Counted from the first letter of the stretch, positions 47,743-58,036 are shown. The stretch: 64,000 nucleotides of DNA from Pseudomonas massiliensis (GCF_000826105.1 NZ_CCYK01000005.1:496001-560000), one strand, 5' to 3'. Numbers and translations: made by a program. Notes: generated by a model from the sequence alone, not told the origin.

Positions 47743-48405
47743 TTATTTACGGGAAAAATGAACGACCAGACGATCGCCGATGCTTTGAAGGATCTGCACC
47801 AGCACCAAAAGCAGGATGACAGTGACTATCATCACATCCGTCTGGAAGCGCTGGTAACCGAAGCGGATGGCCAGGTCGCCCAAGCCGCCGGCCCCCACTA
47901 CGCCCGCCATCGCGGTATAGGACACCAGGGTGATCGCCGTTACGGTAATGGCCGCGAAAATCCCCGGCCGGGCTTCAGGCAGCAACGCATTGAGGATGAT
48001 CTGGCGGGTAGTGGCGCCCATGGCCTGGGTTGCCTCGATGATGCCTCGATCCACTTCGCGCAGGGCAGTTTCCACCAGCCGCGCGAAGAATGGCGTAGCC
48101 CCTACCACCAGGGGTGGGATGGCCCCGGCTACGCCAAGCGAGGTGCCGGTGATCAGCACGGTGAAAGGGATCATGACGATCAGCAGGATGATGAACGGCA
48201 GCGAGCGCAGTACGTTCACCAGGAACGATAGCAAGGCATAGACCCGACGCTCCTCGAAAAGCTGCCGGGGCCCGCAGAGGAAGAGCAGCACGCCCAATGG
48301 CAGGCCCAGAATGACGGTAAACAGCAGCGAGCCGCCCAGCATCAAAAGGGTATCGACCGTAGCCAGCCAGATTTCGGTCCAGTCCACATTGGCGAAGAAA
48401 TCCAT
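47743..48405 (-). CDS. metI: D-methionine ABC transporter permease
   Basis: A 220-residue inner-membrane permease with about five helices (starting LLMLGGSLLFTVILGLPLG) and the EAA coupling motif in ATQAMGATTRQIILNALLPE. Its ATG overlaps the metN stop by one base (TGATG). It partners MetN and MetQ for uptake of L- and D-methionine. Confidence 0.94.
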   Translation of the reverse strand: MDFFANVDWTEIWLATVDTLLMLGGSLLFTVILGLPLGVLLFLCGPRQLFEERRVYALLSFLVNVLRSLPFIILLIVMIPFTVLITGTSLGVAGAIPPLVVGATPFFARLVETALREVDRGIIEATQAMGATTRQIILNALLPEARPGIFAAITVTAITLVSYTAMAGVVGAGGLGDLAIRFGYQRFQTDVMIVTVILLLVLVQILQSIGDRLVVHFSRK

Positions 48406-49412
48406 CAGCGCAGTACCTCCATATGAACGTCGGCTTCAGCGAAGCGGGCGAAGGCCGCCTCCAGGTCCCCGCCGGTCACGGCCAGGGTGAGCTGGCCATA
48501 CGGGGTATCCTTGATACGGTCGATGCGCCCGGCCAGGATGCTGTAGTCCACCCCGGTTTCGCGGGCCACGGTTCCCAGCAGGGGGGCATAGGTGGCTTCA
48601 CCTTGGAAGGTCAGGCGCAGGATGCGCCCGGGCACATGGGCGAAGTCGTCGCGCTGTTCGCTTTCATCCACGTGCTCGTCTTCCTGCACGAAACGCTTTG
48701 TGGTGGGATGCGTGGGGTGCAGGAACACATCCGCCACAGGCCCCTGCTCCACGATTCGCCCGGCATCCATCACCGCTACCTGGTCGCATACCCGGCGGAT
48801 CACGTCCATCTCATGGGTGATCAATACAATGGTCAGATTCAGCTCGCGGTTGATCTCGGCCAGCAAGCGCAGCACCGACGCCGTGGTTTGAGGGTCGAGC
48901 GCGCTGGTGGCTTCGTCGCACAGCAGGATCTTCGGCTGGGTCGCCAGTGCGCGGGCGATACCCACCCGTTGCTTCTGCCCGCCGGACAACTGCGCGGGAT
49001 ACTTGCGGGCGTGCTCGCTCAAGCCGACCCGCGCCAGCAGACCCTGGACGCGGGTATCGATATCCTTGGTGGACAACTCCCCGGCCAGGCGCAGGGGCAG
49101 GGCCACATTGTCGGCCACGGTCTTGGAGGCCAGCAGGTTGAAATGCTGGAAGATCATGCCGACCTGCTGGCGCAACTGGCGCAGGCGATCGGCGCCATAG
49201 GCGGTTACATCCTCACCGTCGATGAAGATGGCGCCGCCGCTGGGTTGCTCCAGGCGGTTGATCAGGCGCAACAGCGTGCTTTTGCCGGCGCCGGAGTGGC
49301 CAATGAGGCCGAAGACCTGGCCGGAAGGGATGACGAGCCGGGTAGGATGCAGCGCGGGAATGTCCCGGCCGGCTACCCGGTAGGTCTTGTGGACGTCTTG
49401 AAACTCGATCAC
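48405..49412 (-). CDS. metN: D-methionine ABC transporter ATP-binding protein
   Basis: A 335-residue ATPase. Walker A is GHSGAGKST (about residues 38-46), the signature is [15 protein letters not shown], and Walker B is [13 protein letters not shown]. The C-terminal NIL domain (about 255-335), which binds methionine to cause trans-inhibition, is present. Start is GTG at 49410-49412, giving [15 protein letters not shown]. First gene of metNIQ; a GCGGTT-N6-AACCGC repeat (49452-49469) lies in its upstream gap. Confidence 0.95.
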   Translation of the reverse strand: MIEFQDVHKTYRVAGRDIPALHPTRLVIPSGQVFGLIGHSGAGKSTLLRLINRLEQPSGGAIFIDGEDVTAYGADRLRQLRQQVGMIFQHFNLLASKTVADNVALPLRLAGELSTKDIDTRVQGLLARVGLSEHARKYPAQLSGGQKQRVGIARALATQPKILLCDEATSALDPQTTASVLRLLAEINRELNLTIVLITHEMDVIRRVCDQVAVMDAGRIVEQGPVADVFLHPTHPTTKRFVQEDEHVDESEQRDDFAHVPGRILRLTFQGEATYAPLLGTVARETGVDYSILAGRIDRIKDTPYGQLTLAVTGGDLEAAFARFAEADVHMEVLR

Positions 49413-49582
49413 GGGTCACCTGCGTGCCGCGCGCCGGGTGGGCGCATTGGGGCGGTTAGCCAAAACCGCGCATTTTAACCTGAGCGCGGCTCGGCTTGAG
49501 AATTTCTTTCGAGGACGCGCCGAGGCGTACTGTCGCGGCTAGAGATTGATCGGAGGAAGGCCTGGCGCAGCGAAGCCATTAT

Positions 49583-49613
49583 CCAGGGCGGTAGCGCCGT
49601 AGGCCCGCCCTGG
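49583..49613. terminator. Hairpin after the PA5502-type lipoprotein gene
   Basis: CCAGGGCGG (49583-49591) pairs with CCGCCCTGG (49605-49613), about ten bases beyond the stop of the reverse-strand lipoprotein gene. No T run. It probably separates that gene from metNIQ. Confidence 0.5.
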
Positions 49614-49623
49614 AAAATCGCGC

Positions 49624-50334
49624 TCAGGGCTTGGCGGGGCTCAGGATAACGATCGCCGGTTGCTTGCGCTCGATACGATGAGCGAGCTTCCATTCCAGCC
49701 CGGGCGCGCGGCGCGTGACGCGCTTGCGCAATAGGGCTTCAAGCCACGGAATATCGGCCTGACGAGGCGCCTGTACCACGACATCGCACTGGTAATTGAC
49801 AATGTCGCTGGTGAGGTCGTCCAGTTGGGCCCACAGCTGACGTTGATCCTGGGTTGCCAGGATTACTGGCGTACTGTTGGCGGTAGGGTCGATCAACCGT
49901 GCGATCGGCTTGGCTTCAGCGGCCTTGAGCGCCGCTTCGGCCTTTTCCAGTTCAGCCTTGCGGGCCTGGGCGATAGCGCCATTGACGCCACCAGTGAGCG
50001 CAGGCGCCTGAGGCATCAGGGCGCGGGCACGAGCCAGCGCGGTCGCGGCCGCGTTCACGTCCCCCTTCTGCAATACGATCTGGCTGCGCTTGAGATAAGC
50101 CTCGGCGAGCTGGCGCTGAGCGGTCTCCAGTTGGGAATCGTCCGGGGTTTGCGCTTGCAGGGTTGCAAGTTGATCCTCGGCCGTGGCCAGTTCATTGCTG
50201 TCAATGCTCTGTCGCAGCACTTCCAGGGCCGAGGGCGGCGGCGGCGGCGCAGGCACGGGTGGCGCGCTCTGACAACCGGCAAGCACCAGGGAACAGGCTA
50301 CGATCAGCAGACAACGAGACGTCAAAAGCTTCAT
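49624..50334 (-). CDS. Predicted lipoprotein, PA5502 type
   Basis: A 236-residue protein with a lipobox (SLVLAGCQS, Cys21) and a proline-rich linker just after it (residues 24-34). A TPR-like helical region (about 40-130, AEDQLATLQAQTPDDSQLETA) is followed by an Ala/Lys-rich coiled coil (about 130-150) and a basic C-terminal domain. Start is ATG at 50332-50334. It sits downstream of znuB in the position of PA5502. Function unknown; envelope location is inferred from the signal. Confidence 0.82.
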   Translation of the reverse strand: MKLLTSRCLLIVACSLVLAGCQSAPPVPAPPPPPSALEVLRQSIDSNELATAEDQLATLQAQTPDDSQLETAQRQLAEAYLKRSQIVLQKGDVNAAATALARARALMPQAPALTGGVNGAIAQARKAELEKAEAALKAAEAKPIARLIDPTANSTPVILATQDQRQLWAQLDDLTSDIVNYQCDVVVQAPRQADIPWLEALLRKRVTRRAPGLEWKLAHRIERKQPAIVILSPAKP

Positions 50335-50407
50335 TGCGCCACTCTCTTTATGGGCAAAATCGAGCAAGTCTACACGCCGGATGCCCACGGGAAAAAGCCC
50401 CATGCTT

Positions 50408-51193
50408 TCATGCCCGCCGTGGCAAGGTGTAACTGACAAGGAACAATGCGGCGGCACTGACCACGATGGACGGGCCGGCCGGCGTATCCTTGAACCAGGA
50501 CATCGCCAGCCCCGCCAGTACCGCGAGAACCCCTAGCAGGCTGGCTCCGAGCGCCATGTGCTCAGGTGACCTGGCATGGCGTTGCGCGGCCGCGGCCGGA
50601 ATGATCAGTAGCGAAGTGATCAGCAGCACCCCGACGATTTTCATCGCCACGGCTATCACGATAGCGATCAGCAGCATCAGGGCCAGGCGCAGCCCTGCCA
50701 CGGGCAAGCCTTCCACTCGAGCCAGCTCCTCGTGCACTGTAATGGCAATCAGGGGGCGCCAGAGCAGGCTTAGCAAAACCAGTACCAGCGCGCTGCCGCC
50801 CAGTATCCAGCCCAGGTCCGCTGGACTCACGGCCAGCAGGTCGCCGAACAGATAGCTCATCAGGTCGATGCGTACGTCACGCATGAAACTTAGCGCCACC
50901 AGCCCCAGGGACAGGGTGCTCGGCGCCAGGATGCCCAGCAGCGTGTCCGAAGCCAGGGGCTGGCGTTGCTGCAAGGTGACCAGCACGACCGCCAGGATCA
51001 GGCAGCCGAGGGTAACGGCCAAGGTGGGGCTGATGTCTAGCGCCAGGGCGAGGGCGACGCCCAGGAGCGCGGCATGAGACAGCGTATCGCCAAAATAGGC
51101 CATGCGCCGCCAGACCACGAAGGCACCCAGAGGGCCGGCGACAATGGCAAGCGCCAAGCCAGCCGCCAGGGCGTAAAGAAGAAAGTCAGCCAT
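50408..51193 (-). CDS. znuB: Zinc ABC transporter permease
   Basis: A 261-residue permease with eight or so membrane helices of the metal-type ABC-3 family ([37 protein letters not shown] and [15 protein letters not shown]). Its start overlaps the znuC 3' end by eight bases. It forms the ZnuABC zinc importer with the ATPase upstream and the divergently encoded binding protein; the zur-znuC-znuB order is that of P. aeruginosa PA5499-PA5501. Confidence 0.94.
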   Translation of the reverse strand: MADFLLYALAAGLALAIVAGPLGAFVVWRRMAYFGDTLSHAALLGVALALALDISPTLAVTLGCLILAVVLVTLQQRQPLASDTLLGILAPSTLSLGLVALSFMRDVRIDLMSYLFGDLLAVSPADLGWILGGSALVLVLLSLLWRPLIAITVHEELARVEGLPVAGLRLALMLLIAIVIAVAMKIVGVLLITSLLIIPAAAAQRHARSPEHMALGASLLGVLAVLAGLAMSWFKDTPAGPSIVVSAAALFLVSYTLPRRA

Positions 51194-51959
51194 GATTGCA
51201 ATGGGCTCCATGTGCATGGGGCTGGCCACCGATGACCTCTCCATGCAGGGTATGGGCATGGTCGTGATGATGGTGGTACACCGCCAGGCCTGGCGCGTAG
51301 TCGCCGAAGAGCTCGATGAAGGCTGGGTCGCCGCTGACCTGTTCCGGATGACCGGAGCAGCACACATGACGGTTCAGGCAGACCACCTGGTCGGTGGTGC
51401 TCATCACTAGGTGCAGGTCGTGAGACACCATCAGTACCCCGCAGCCATGGCGATCGCGCAAGCGCGTGATCAGCCGGTACAGCTCTACCTGGCCGGCGAC
51501 ATCCACCCCCTGGACAGGCTCGTCCAGTACCAGCAACTGCGGCTCACGCAGCAATGCCCTGGCCAGCAGCACACGCTGCAGCTCGCCACCGGAAACGCTT
51601 TGTACCGGCTTGTCGATGACCTGGGCCGCTCCTACCTCGGCCAGCGCGGCCTCGGCCCGGGCGCGGTTCACGCCTGGCAGCAGGCGCAGGAAGCGCACGA
51701 CCGAAAGCGGCAAGGTGGGCTCGACCTGAAGCTTTTGTGGCATGTACCCCACCCGCAGCCGAGGCTGACGCCAGACCGAGCCGCTGTCTGGCTGCAACAG
51801 GCCAAGCACCGCCCGTACCAGGGTCGTCTTGCCCGCCCCGTTCGGGCCGATCAGGGTTACGATTTCGCCTGCGCTCACCTGGAGATCCACGTGGTCCAGC
51901 GTGGCCTGACCGTCGAAAGCGACGCTGACCTGCTCCAGGCGCAGCAATGGCTCGCTCAT
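51186..51959 (-). CDS. znuC: Zinc ABC transporter ATP-binding protein
   Basis: A 257-residue ATPase with Walker A GPNGAGKT (about 38-45), signature [15 protein letters not shown] and Walker [13 protein letters not shown]. The last 30 residues are unusually His-rich ([12 protein letters not shown], then [10 protein letters not shown]), a possible zinc buffer or sensor tail. The start at 51957-51959 overlaps the zur stop by one base, so znuC translation is coupled to zur. Confidence 0.95.
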   Translation of the reverse strand: MSEPLLRLEQVSVAFDGQATLDHVDLQVSAGEIVTLIGPNGAGKTTLVRAVLGLLQPDSGSVWRQPRLRVGYMPQKLQVEPTLPLSVVRFLRLLPGVNRARAEAALAEVGAAQVIDKPVQSVSGGELQRVLLARALLREPQLLVLDEPVQGVDVAGQVELYRLITRLRDRHGCGVLMVSHDLHLVMSTTDQVVCLNRHVCCSGHPEQVSGDPAFIELFGDYAPGLAVYHHHHDHAHTLHGEVIGGQPHAHGAHCNHG

Positions 51960-52444
51960 CAGGCCGCTGCCTTGCAATTGCTGCATAGGCCGACCACTTC
52001 GACCGTTTGGGTTTCAACGCTGAAACCGACCGTGCTGGCGCCTTCGTTGATCGCCTGGGTGATACCGGGCTGTTCCAGTTCCACAGCGATATGGCATGTC
52101 CGGCAGATCAGGAACTGCCCCTGGTGCGCATGCTCGGGATGAACGCAGCCCATGAACGCGTTGAGCGAGGCGATGCGGTGGACCAAGCCATTGTCGAGCA
52201 GGAAATCCAGAGCTCGGTAAACCGTGGGCGGCGCCGCGCGGCGGCCGTCCTGCTCGCTCAGCACAGCGAGAATGTCGTACGCGCCAAGCGGCTTATGGCT
52301 CTGCCACACCAGTTCAAGCACGCGACGGCGCAGCGCGGTCAGGCGCAGGCCCTTCTGCTGGCAGAGGGTGTCGGCTTCGGTCAGCGCCGAATGGACGCAA
52401 TGGGAGTGGTCATGGGGACGGTGGGCCAGCGGCGTAGTGAACAT
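51959..52444 (-). CDS. zur: Zinc uptake regulator Zur
   Basis: A 161-residue Fur-family repressor. A His-rich N-terminus ([12 protein letters not shown]) precedes the winged helix ([28 protein letters not shown]). Zinc ligands include the C-terminal pairs in FLICRTC and GLCSNCK. The ATG at 52442-52444 is 67 bases from the znuA start on the other strand. It probably represses znuA and its own zur-znuCB operon when zinc is sufficient. Upstream frame extension is excluded because it would cross the shared promoter. Confidence 0.94.
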   Translation of the reverse strand: MFTTPLAHRPHDHSHCVHSALTEADTLCQQKGLRLTALRRRVLELVWQSHKPLGAYDILAVLSEQDGRRAAPPTVYRALDFLLDNGLVHRIASLNAFMGCVHPEHAHQGQFLICRTCHIAVELEQPGITQAINEGASTVGFSVETQTVEVVGLCSNCKAAA

Positions 52445-52469
52445 GAGCGGGACGCATCGGTTGAGAGAC

Positions 52470-52482
52470 GTTATTATGTTAC
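52470..52482. promoter_or_regulatory. Candidate Zur box between zur and znuA
   Basis: GTTATTATGTTAC matches 10 of 13 positions of the gammaproteobacterial Zur core GTTATAATATAAC, in the short gap between the divergent genes. It covers an ATG at 52476 that could otherwise start znuA. Confidence 0.6.
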
Positions 52483-52511
52483 TCCTTTTCAGCCGCTCTG
52501 GGGTGCCTGCC

Positions 52512-53471
52512 GTGTCTCGGCTTTTCGTATGGATCATTTGTAGCGGCCTGGGCCTGGCCTTCAGCCCATTGGCCAATGCCCAGCTTTCAGTGCTGACCAG
52601 CATCAAGCCGGTTCAGTTGATCGCCGCCGCGGTGCAGGATGGCCTGGGCACGCCAGACGTACTGCTGCCACCAGGGGCGTCCCCTCACCATTACGCGTTG
52701 CGCCCATCCGATGTACGCCAGGTCGGCTCGGCCGACTTGGTGTACTGGATCGGGCCGGACATGGAAGCCTTCCTCGACAAGGCCCTGACGGCCCGCAAGC
52801 AGCCGAGCGTGGCCCTGCAGACCCTGCCCGGCCTGCATTTGCGTCATTTCGGCGAGCAAGGCGATGCGCATGTGGATGATCACGGCGATGAAGGCCACGC
52901 AGGCGACCAGGGTGATGAACACGACGAGCATGACCACGATCATCGCCCAGGCTCACTGGACGCCCACCTCTGGCTCGACCCGGCCAACGCTTCGGTGATC
53001 GCGGAAAAAATGGCGGCGGATTTCGCCCAGGCCGACCCGGCCAATGCCGTCCGGTACCAGCAGAACCTGGCAAGCTTCAAGCAACGCCTGGCCACGCTGG
53101 ACGGCGAACTTCGTCAACGTTTGGCAGGCGTGGCTGGCAAACCGTTCTTCGTGTTCCATGAGGGCTTCGATTATTTCGAACAGGCTTATGGCCTGAAGCA
53201 CGTTGGGGTGTTCAGCGTGGCGGCGGAGGTACAGCCCGGAGCGGCGCATGTGGCAGAGATGCGGGCTCGCTTGAGCGGGGCCGGCAAGAGCTGCGTGTTC
53301 AGCGAGCCCCCTGCGCGACCGCGGCTGGCCGAAACCTTGACCGCCGGGCTGCCGGTGCGCCTGGCGGAACTCGACCCGCTCGGGGCGTCGGAAACAGCAG
53401 ACGCGCGAGGCTATGAACAGTTGCTGCGGCGTTTGGCCGACAACCTGGCAGATTGTCTGGAAGCCCTGTGA
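52512..53471 (+). CDS. znuA: Zinc ABC transporter periplasmic binding protein
   Basis: A 319-residue cluster A-I binding protein from GTG 52512, which gives a signal peptide of about 23 residues (ending PLANAQ). In-frame starts at 52503 (GTG) and 52476 (ATG) are possible; the latter lies in the Zur-like box. Zinc ligands are likely in ASPHHYALRPSD, DAHLWLDPANA and FVFHEGFDYFEQ. A long His/Asp-rich charged loop (HVDDHGDEGHAGDQGDEHDE and after) is typical of ZnuA. Confidence 0.93.
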   Translation: MSRLFVWIICSGLGLAFSPLANAQLSVLTSIKPVQLIAAAVQDGLGTPDVLLPPGASPHHYALRPSDVRQVGSADLVYWIGPDMEAFLDKALTARKQPSVALQTLPGLHLRHFGEQGDAHVDDHGDEGHAGDQGDEHDEHDHDHRPGSLDAHLWLDPANASVIAEKMAADFAQADPANAVRYQQNLASFKQRLATLDGELRQRLAGVAGKPFFVFHEGFDYFEQAYGLKHVGVFSVAAEVQPGAAHVAEMRARLSGAGKSCVFSEPPARPRLAETLTAGLPVRLAELDPLGASETADARGYEQLLRRLADNLADCLEAL

Positions 53472-53481
53472 CGCTTCGTTG

Positions 53482-53502
53482 AGCCGGGCTCCAGGCCCGG
53501 CT
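53482..53502. terminator. Hairpin between convergent znuA and thrB
   Basis: AGCCGGGC (53482-53489), loop TCCAG, GCCCGGCT (53495-53502). It starts ten bases after the znuA stop and lies just outside the thrB stop. Confidence 0.55.
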
Positions 53503-53509
53503 GGCAAGA

Positions 53510-54460
53510 TCATTCAGTGAACGGCAGGGCTACGGTCGCCACCTGGCGCTGGGACAGCCGCTGCTCGAATTCGGCCGGGTCGTGAATGAGAACATCCCGC
53601 CCCGCGAAGGACTGCGCTGCGATCAGTCGCGACAGCCAGAAGCGGACGCAGGCGATGCGCAATAGCACCGGCCACAGTTCGGCTTCGGCGCGGGTAAAGG
53701 GTCGCAACCTCGCATATCCGCTGAGCAAGGCCATGGCCAGTTCCGGCTGCAGGGTGCCGTCAGGTGCTGAACACCAGTCGTTCAGGCTGATGGCCACGTC
53801 GTACAGCATGGGCCCCGCGCTGGCGTTGTAGAAGTCGATGACGCCAGTCAGCCGGGTGCCTTCGAACATGGCGTTGTCGCGGAAAAGATCCCCGTGCACG
53901 TTGGCCATGGGTAATGCCAGGATGGCTTCACGCTGCTCGCGAATTTCCTGTAACGCCGCGTTGAGCAAGGCTGCGGCCGAGGTTTCCATGCCATGGACCA
54001 GGCGTTCTCCCTCGCGCAGCATCCAGGTCATGCCGCGATCGGTGCGTCTATGCAGGATGCGATCGCGCGTGGCCAGATGCAGCCGTGCCAGGAGCGCTCC
54101 CAGCTCGCTGCAGTGCTCGGCGCTGGGCGCGCTGATGTGCTTGCCGGCCAGCCGAGGCTGGAGCAAGGCGGGTTTACCGGCGAGTTCGCGCAGTGCCACG
54201 CCATCGGTACCCGGGATGGCGAAGGGTACCGGTAGCTGCGCCTGATGGAGTACCTCCAGCAGCTCGACGAAAAACGGCAAGTCCTGGGCTGGCCCCCGCT
54301 CCACCAGGGTCAGCACATATTCACCCTTCTCCAGGCTGACGAAGAAATTGCTGTTTTCGGTACCCGCAGCTATGCCTTGGAAGTCACGCAGCCGGCCCAG
54401 ATCGTAGGCTTGCAGGAAGGTTTCCAGTTGTGGGCGCGACAGCGGGGTAAAGACGGACAT
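53510..54460 (-). CDS. thrB: Homoserine kinase (ThrB, aminoglycoside phosphotransferase fold)
   Basis: A 316-residue kinase that phosphorylates homoserine for threonine synthesis. It is of the APH-fold type found in Pseudomonas, not the GHMP type of E. coli. Motifs: GTENSNFFVSLEKGEYVLTL, the catalytic loop NVHGDLFRDNAMF and the metal-binding GVIDFYNASAGP. Start MSVFTPLSRPQLETFL matches the family. Co-directional with the DUF2782 gene upstream. Confidence 0.94.
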   Translation of the reverse strand: MSVFTPLSRPQLETFLQAYDLGRLRDFQGIAAGTENSNFFVSLEKGEYVLTLVERGPAQDLPFFVELLEVLHQAQLPVPFAIPGTDGVALRELAGKPALLQPRLAGKHISAPSAEHCSELGALLARLHLATRDRILHRRTDRGMTWMLREGERLVHGMETSAAALLNAALQEIREQREAILALPMANVHGDLFRDNAMFEGTRLTGVIDFYNASAGPMLYDVAISLNDWCSAPDGTLQPELAMALLSGYARLRPFTRAEAELWPVLLRIACVRFWLSRLIAAQSFAGRDVLIHDPAEFEQRLSQRQVATVALPFTE

Positions 54461-54523
54461 GGTCGTTCAGGGCCTGAAGCGGCGCCAGCTAGCCAGCGCC
54501 TGGTTGAAATTAGCCGCGCGAGT

Positions 54524-54811
54524 CTACCACTTGAAGATTTCCCATTGGGGAATGAGCATGTCGGGCTGATCCGAACGGATGAAGTTCGGGCTGGTACCGT
54601 CGGCGCGCACCAGGAAGTAAGGCTTGCCGTGCTTGGGGGTGACTTTCACGGCGTAGAGGAATCCGTTTTGGCGATATTCCTGAATCATCTTGTCGCCTTC
54701 CTGGCGGATGGTCACGTCCGGGTCCGCGGAGGGGGCATCGTCCGCCGCGATTGCCGCCAGCGGAGCGGCGAGCAGGATCGAAGCGAGCATCAGGCGTTTG
54801 AGCGAGTGCAT
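54524..54811 (-). CDS. DUF2782 small exported protein
   Basis: A 95-residue protein with a signal peptide (1-22, ending AAIAADD), then a compact domain containing VTIRQEGDKMIQEYRQNGFL, YAVKVTPKHGKPYFLV and ending IPQWEIFKW, the DUF2782 pattern. It lies between thrB and polA as in P. aeruginosa PA5494. Function unknown; periplasmic by its signal. The 211 bases between it and polA contain no gene I can support. Confidence 0.86.
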   Translation of the reverse strand: MHSLKRLMLASILLAAPLAAIAADDAPSADPDVTIRQEGDKMIQEYRQNGFLYAVKVTPKHGKPYFLVRADGTSPNFIRSDQPDMLIPQWEIFKW

Positions 54812-55022
54812 GGTAACCTTGTCCCTTTGTGGTCGGCTGAGCCGCCATAGTAACGCCGGCCTCGCACCACTTGAAATGTATCTGCGCATCAGAGACCGCG
54901 TTGAACACCGGCACGAATTGCCTATCTACAAGCGGTAGGCCAAGGCGGGCCCGTGCGCGGCCCTACGCTACCGCGCGCCTCGGCTCCGCGCAGACCCTAC
55001 GTCCAAAAGGTTGATCCTGCTT

Positions 55023-57785
55023 ATGACCCAAGCGCCCCTCGTTCTGGTAGACGGTTCTTCCTACCTGTACCGCGCCTTCCATGCCCTGCCCCCGCTGACT
55101 ACGTCCAAGGGGCTGCCCACCGGAGCGGTGAAAGGGGTGCTCAACATGCTGCGCAGCCTGCGACGGCAATACCCGGACAGCCCCTTCGCCGTGGTCTTCG
55201 ATGCTAAGGGCGGCACGTTCCGCGATGAGCTGTTCGCCGAGTACAAGGCCAACCGCCCCAAGATGCCCGATGACCTGCGGGTGCAAGTGGAGCCACTGCA
55301 CGCCTCGGTACGCGCCAGCGGCTATCCGCTGCTCTGTGTCGACGGGGTAGAGGCGGACGACGTGATCGGCACCCTTGCGCGTATCAGCGCCGCTCAAGGC
55401 CGGGATGTCGTCATCTCCACCGGTGACAAGGACATGGCCCAGCTGGTGAACGAGCACATCACCCTCGTCAACACCATGACCGGCACTGTGTTGGACATCC
55501 CCGGCGTACGTGAAAAATTTGGCGTAGGGCCTGAGCACATCATCGACTACCTGGCCCTGATGGGTGACAAGGTGGACAACATCCCCGGCGTGCCCGGCGT
55601 AGGTGAAAAAACGGCCCAAGGCCTGCTGCTGGGTATCGGCGGCGGCCTGGCCGAGCTGTACGAGAACCTGGGCAAGGTCCCGACGTTGCCCATCCGAGGC
55701 GCCAAGTCGTTGCCGGCCAAGCTCGAAGAGCATCGCCAGATGGCGTTTCTTTCGTACGAGCTGGCGACCATCAAGACCGACGTGGTGCTGGATGTTGCCA
55801 TTGAAGACCTCATGTGCGGCGAGCCGGATCGGGAAATGCTCGCGGCGCTGTACTCCGAACTGGAGTTCAAGGGCTGGCTCGAAGAGCTCAAGCGCGAGGC
55901 CCCGGCTGTGGAGGGCGTGCCGCTGGAAGCTCCGCCAGCGTCCGCCGCCGAAGTGAAATACGAAACCATCCTTGAACAGGCCGACTTCGAACGCTGGCTG
56001 GAGAAGCTGGCAAAGGCGCCGTTGTTCTCGTTCGACACCGAAACCACAGGGCTGGATGCGCAGATTGCGGAACTCGTGGGGCTGTCGTTCGCCGTGGAGC
56101 CTCATGAGGCTGCTTATATCCCCCTCACTCATTCGTACATGGGCGTGCCTCGCCAGCTCGACAGGGATCAGGTATTACGTGCGCTCAAGCCCTTGCTGGA
56201 AGACCCTGCCAAGGCCAAGGTGGCCCAGCATGGCAAGTACGACATCAACATACTGGCTAACTGTGCCATCGGCGGTGACCTGGACGAAGGCATTCAAGTC
56301 CGCGGGCTGGCCTATGACACGATGCTGGAGTCCTATGTGCTGGATTCCACTGCCACACGTCATGATATGGACAGCCTGGCGGCCAAATATTTGGGGCACC
56401 AGACGATCCTGTTCACTGACGTGGCCGGGAAGGGGGCCAAGCAGCTGACCTTCGATCAGGTGCCGCTGGAGCTGGCCGGCCCCTATGCGGCCGAGGATGC
56501 CGATGTCACCTTGCGCCTGCACCAGACCCTGGCGCCCCGCCTGGCAGCCATACCAAGCGTCGAGCGTGTGCTGGGGGAAATCGAGATGCCGCTGGTGCCC
56601 GTACTCGCCCGGATGGAGCGAAACGGCGCCCTGGTAGATGCGGCGCTCCTTGCGGTGCAGAGCGCGGAATTGGGCGAGAAGCTGATGGCCCTTGAACAAG
56701 AGGCCTATGCCATTGCCGGGGAAACCTTCAACCTGGGCTCGCCCAAGCAATTGGGTGTGATCCTGTACGAAAAGCTAGGCATGCCGGTGATCAGCAAGAC
56801 TGCCAAAGGCCAGGCCTCTACGGCCGAGGCCGTATTGGCGGAACTGGCCGAGCAGGACTATCCCTTGCCCAAGGTTCTGATGCAGTACCGGACCCTCAGC
56901 AAGCTCAAGAGCACCTATACCGATAAGCTGCCGGAGCAGATCAATCTTCGCACCGGGCGTATTCATACCTCGTACCAGCAGGCCGTAGCAGCTACCGGCC
57001 GCTTATCCTCCAGCGACCCGAACCTGCAGAACATTCCGATCCGTACCGCGGAGGGTCGGCGCATTCGCCAGGCATTCATCCCCGCGCCTGGCTACAAGCT
57101 GCTGGCGGCGGACTACTCGCAGATCGAGCTGCGCATCATGGCGCACCTGGCACAGGATGCCGGCCTGCTGCATGCCTTCCAGAATGACCTGGACGTGCAC
57201 CGGGCAACGGCAGCCGAAGTGTTCGGCGTGGCGTTGGAAGCCGTGACCCATGATCAGCGGCGCAGCGCCAAGGCGATCAACTTCGGATTGATCTACGGGA
57301 TGAGCGCGTTCGGCCTGGCCAAGCAGATCGGGGTAGATCGCAAGCAGGCCCAGGATTACATCGACCGCTACTTCACTCGCTACCCAGGTGTCTTGGGCTA
57401 CATGGAGCGCACACGCGCCCAGGCGGCGGAAAAGGGCTATGTAGAGACGCTTTTCGGCCGCCGGCTGCATGTGCCTGACATCAACGCGAAGAACCCTGCC
57501 CTGCGTCGTGGCGCCGAGCGGGCCGCTATCAACGCCCCGATGCAAGGGACGGCCGCGGATATTGTCAAGCTTGCCATGATCGCGGTGCATGAATGGCTTG
57601 AAAGCAGCGGCCTGGATGCGCGGATGATCCTCCAGGTTCACGACGAACTGGTGCTGGAAGTGCGTGAGGATCTGGTCGAGCAGGTACGTGAGCAAATCCA
57701 GCCACACATGGCCGGAGCTGCCAGCCTGGCAGTGCCGCTGCTGGTGGAAGTCGGTATAGGCAACAACTGGGACGAGGCGCACTGA
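55023..57785 (+). CDS. polA: DNA polymerase I
   Basis: A 920-residue repair and Okazaki-fragment polymerase. The N-terminal 5' nuclease (about 1-290) shows [18 protein letters not shown] and [12 protein letters not shown]. The 3'-5' exonuclease has the active FDTETTGLD (Asp338, Glu340). The polymerase domain has [14 protein letters not shown] (about 696-709) and the [10 protein letters not shown] motif C (about 871-880). The ATG at 55023 follows AAAAGG at a slightly long spacing; a TTG at 55011 is the only alternative. Confidence 0.97.
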   Translation: MTQAPLVLVDGSSYLYRAFHALPPLTTSKGLPTGAVKGVLNMLRSLRRQYPDSPFAVVFDAKGGTFRDELFAEYKANRPKMPDDLRVQVEPLHASVRASGYPLLCVDGVEADDVIGTLARISAAQGRDVVISTGDKDMAQLVNEHITLVNTMTGTVLDIPGVREKFGVGPEHIIDYLALMGDKVDNIPGVPGVGEKTAQGLLLGIGGGLAELYENLGKVPTLPIRGAKSLPAKLEEHRQMAFLSYELATIKTDVVLDVAIEDLMCGEPDREMLAALYSELEFKGWLEELKREAPAVEGVPLEAPPASAAEVKYETILEQADFERWLEKLAKAPLFSFDTETTGLDAQIAELVGLSFAVEPHEAAYIPLTHSYMGVPRQLDRDQVLRALKPLLEDPAKAKVAQHGKYDINILANCAIGGDLDEGIQVRGLAYDTMLESYVLDSTATRHDMDSLAAKYLGHQTILFTDVAGKGAKQLTFDQVPLELAGPYAAEDADVTLRLHQTLAPRLAAIPSVERVLGEIEMPLVPVLARMERNGALVDAALLAVQSAELGEKLMALEQEAYAIAGETFNLGSPKQLGVILYEKLGMPVISKTAKGQASTAEAVLAELAEQDYPLPKVLMQYRTLSKLKSTYTDKLPEQINLRTGRIHTSYQQAVAATGRLSSSDPNLQNIPIRTAEGRRIRQAFIPAPGYKLLAADYSQIELRIMAHLAQDAGLLHAFQNDLDVHRATAAEVFGVALEAVTHDQRRSAKAINFGLIYGMSAFGLAKQIGVDRKQAQDYIDRYFTRYPGVLGYMERTRAQAAEKGYVETLFGRRLHVPDINAKNPALRRGAERAAINAPMQGTAADIVKLAMIAVHEWLESSGLDARMILQVHDELVLEVREDLVEQVREQIQPHMAGAASLAVPLLVEVGIGNNWDEAH

Positions 57786-57843
57786 CCCGCGCCATTCAGT
57801 TTATGAAACCTCATCGTTATTGCGATTAATTTGCAACGGTGAG

Positions 57844-57871
57844 GAACTAAACCTGTGAATCGGGGCTCAGA
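57844..57871 (+). promoter_or_regulatory. AlgU-type promoter of the ErsA-like sRNA
   Basis: GAACTA (57844-57849), 17 bases, TCAGA (57867-57871), close to GAACTT-N16/17-TCTGA. A start about seven bases later would give an RNA of about 130 nt, the known ErsA size. Confidence 0.6.
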
Positions 57872-57877
57872 GCACCT

Positions 57878-58007
57878 GAACGGCTGCGAAGCCCTTCGAT
57901 GCTCCTATGTTGTGTTAAGTGTTGGCAGATATCCGGCCCGCCAAAAGCGGCACCGGTACTTGAACCCCGAACTTCGCCCTCCCCATATGAAGTTTGGGGT
58001 TTTTTTT
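57878..58007 (+). ncRNA. ersA: ErsA-like small RNA (Spot 42 position, polA-engB gap)
   Basis: The 250-base polA-engB gap has an AlgU-like promoter and ends in a strong terminator: AACCCCGAACTTC (57963-57975) pairs with GAAGTTTGGGGTT (57989-58001), followed by a T run to 58007. No ORF fits. E. coli encodes Spot 42 here, and P. aeruginosa encodes ErsA, an AlgU-dependent RNA of about 132 nt that represses algC and acts on other envelope and biofilm targets. Position, promoter, size and terminator all agree. The 5' end is estimated to within a few bases. Confidence 0.8.
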
Positions 58008-58036
58008 GCCTGCACCTTTCGCGGGCGGCCTGCCGC

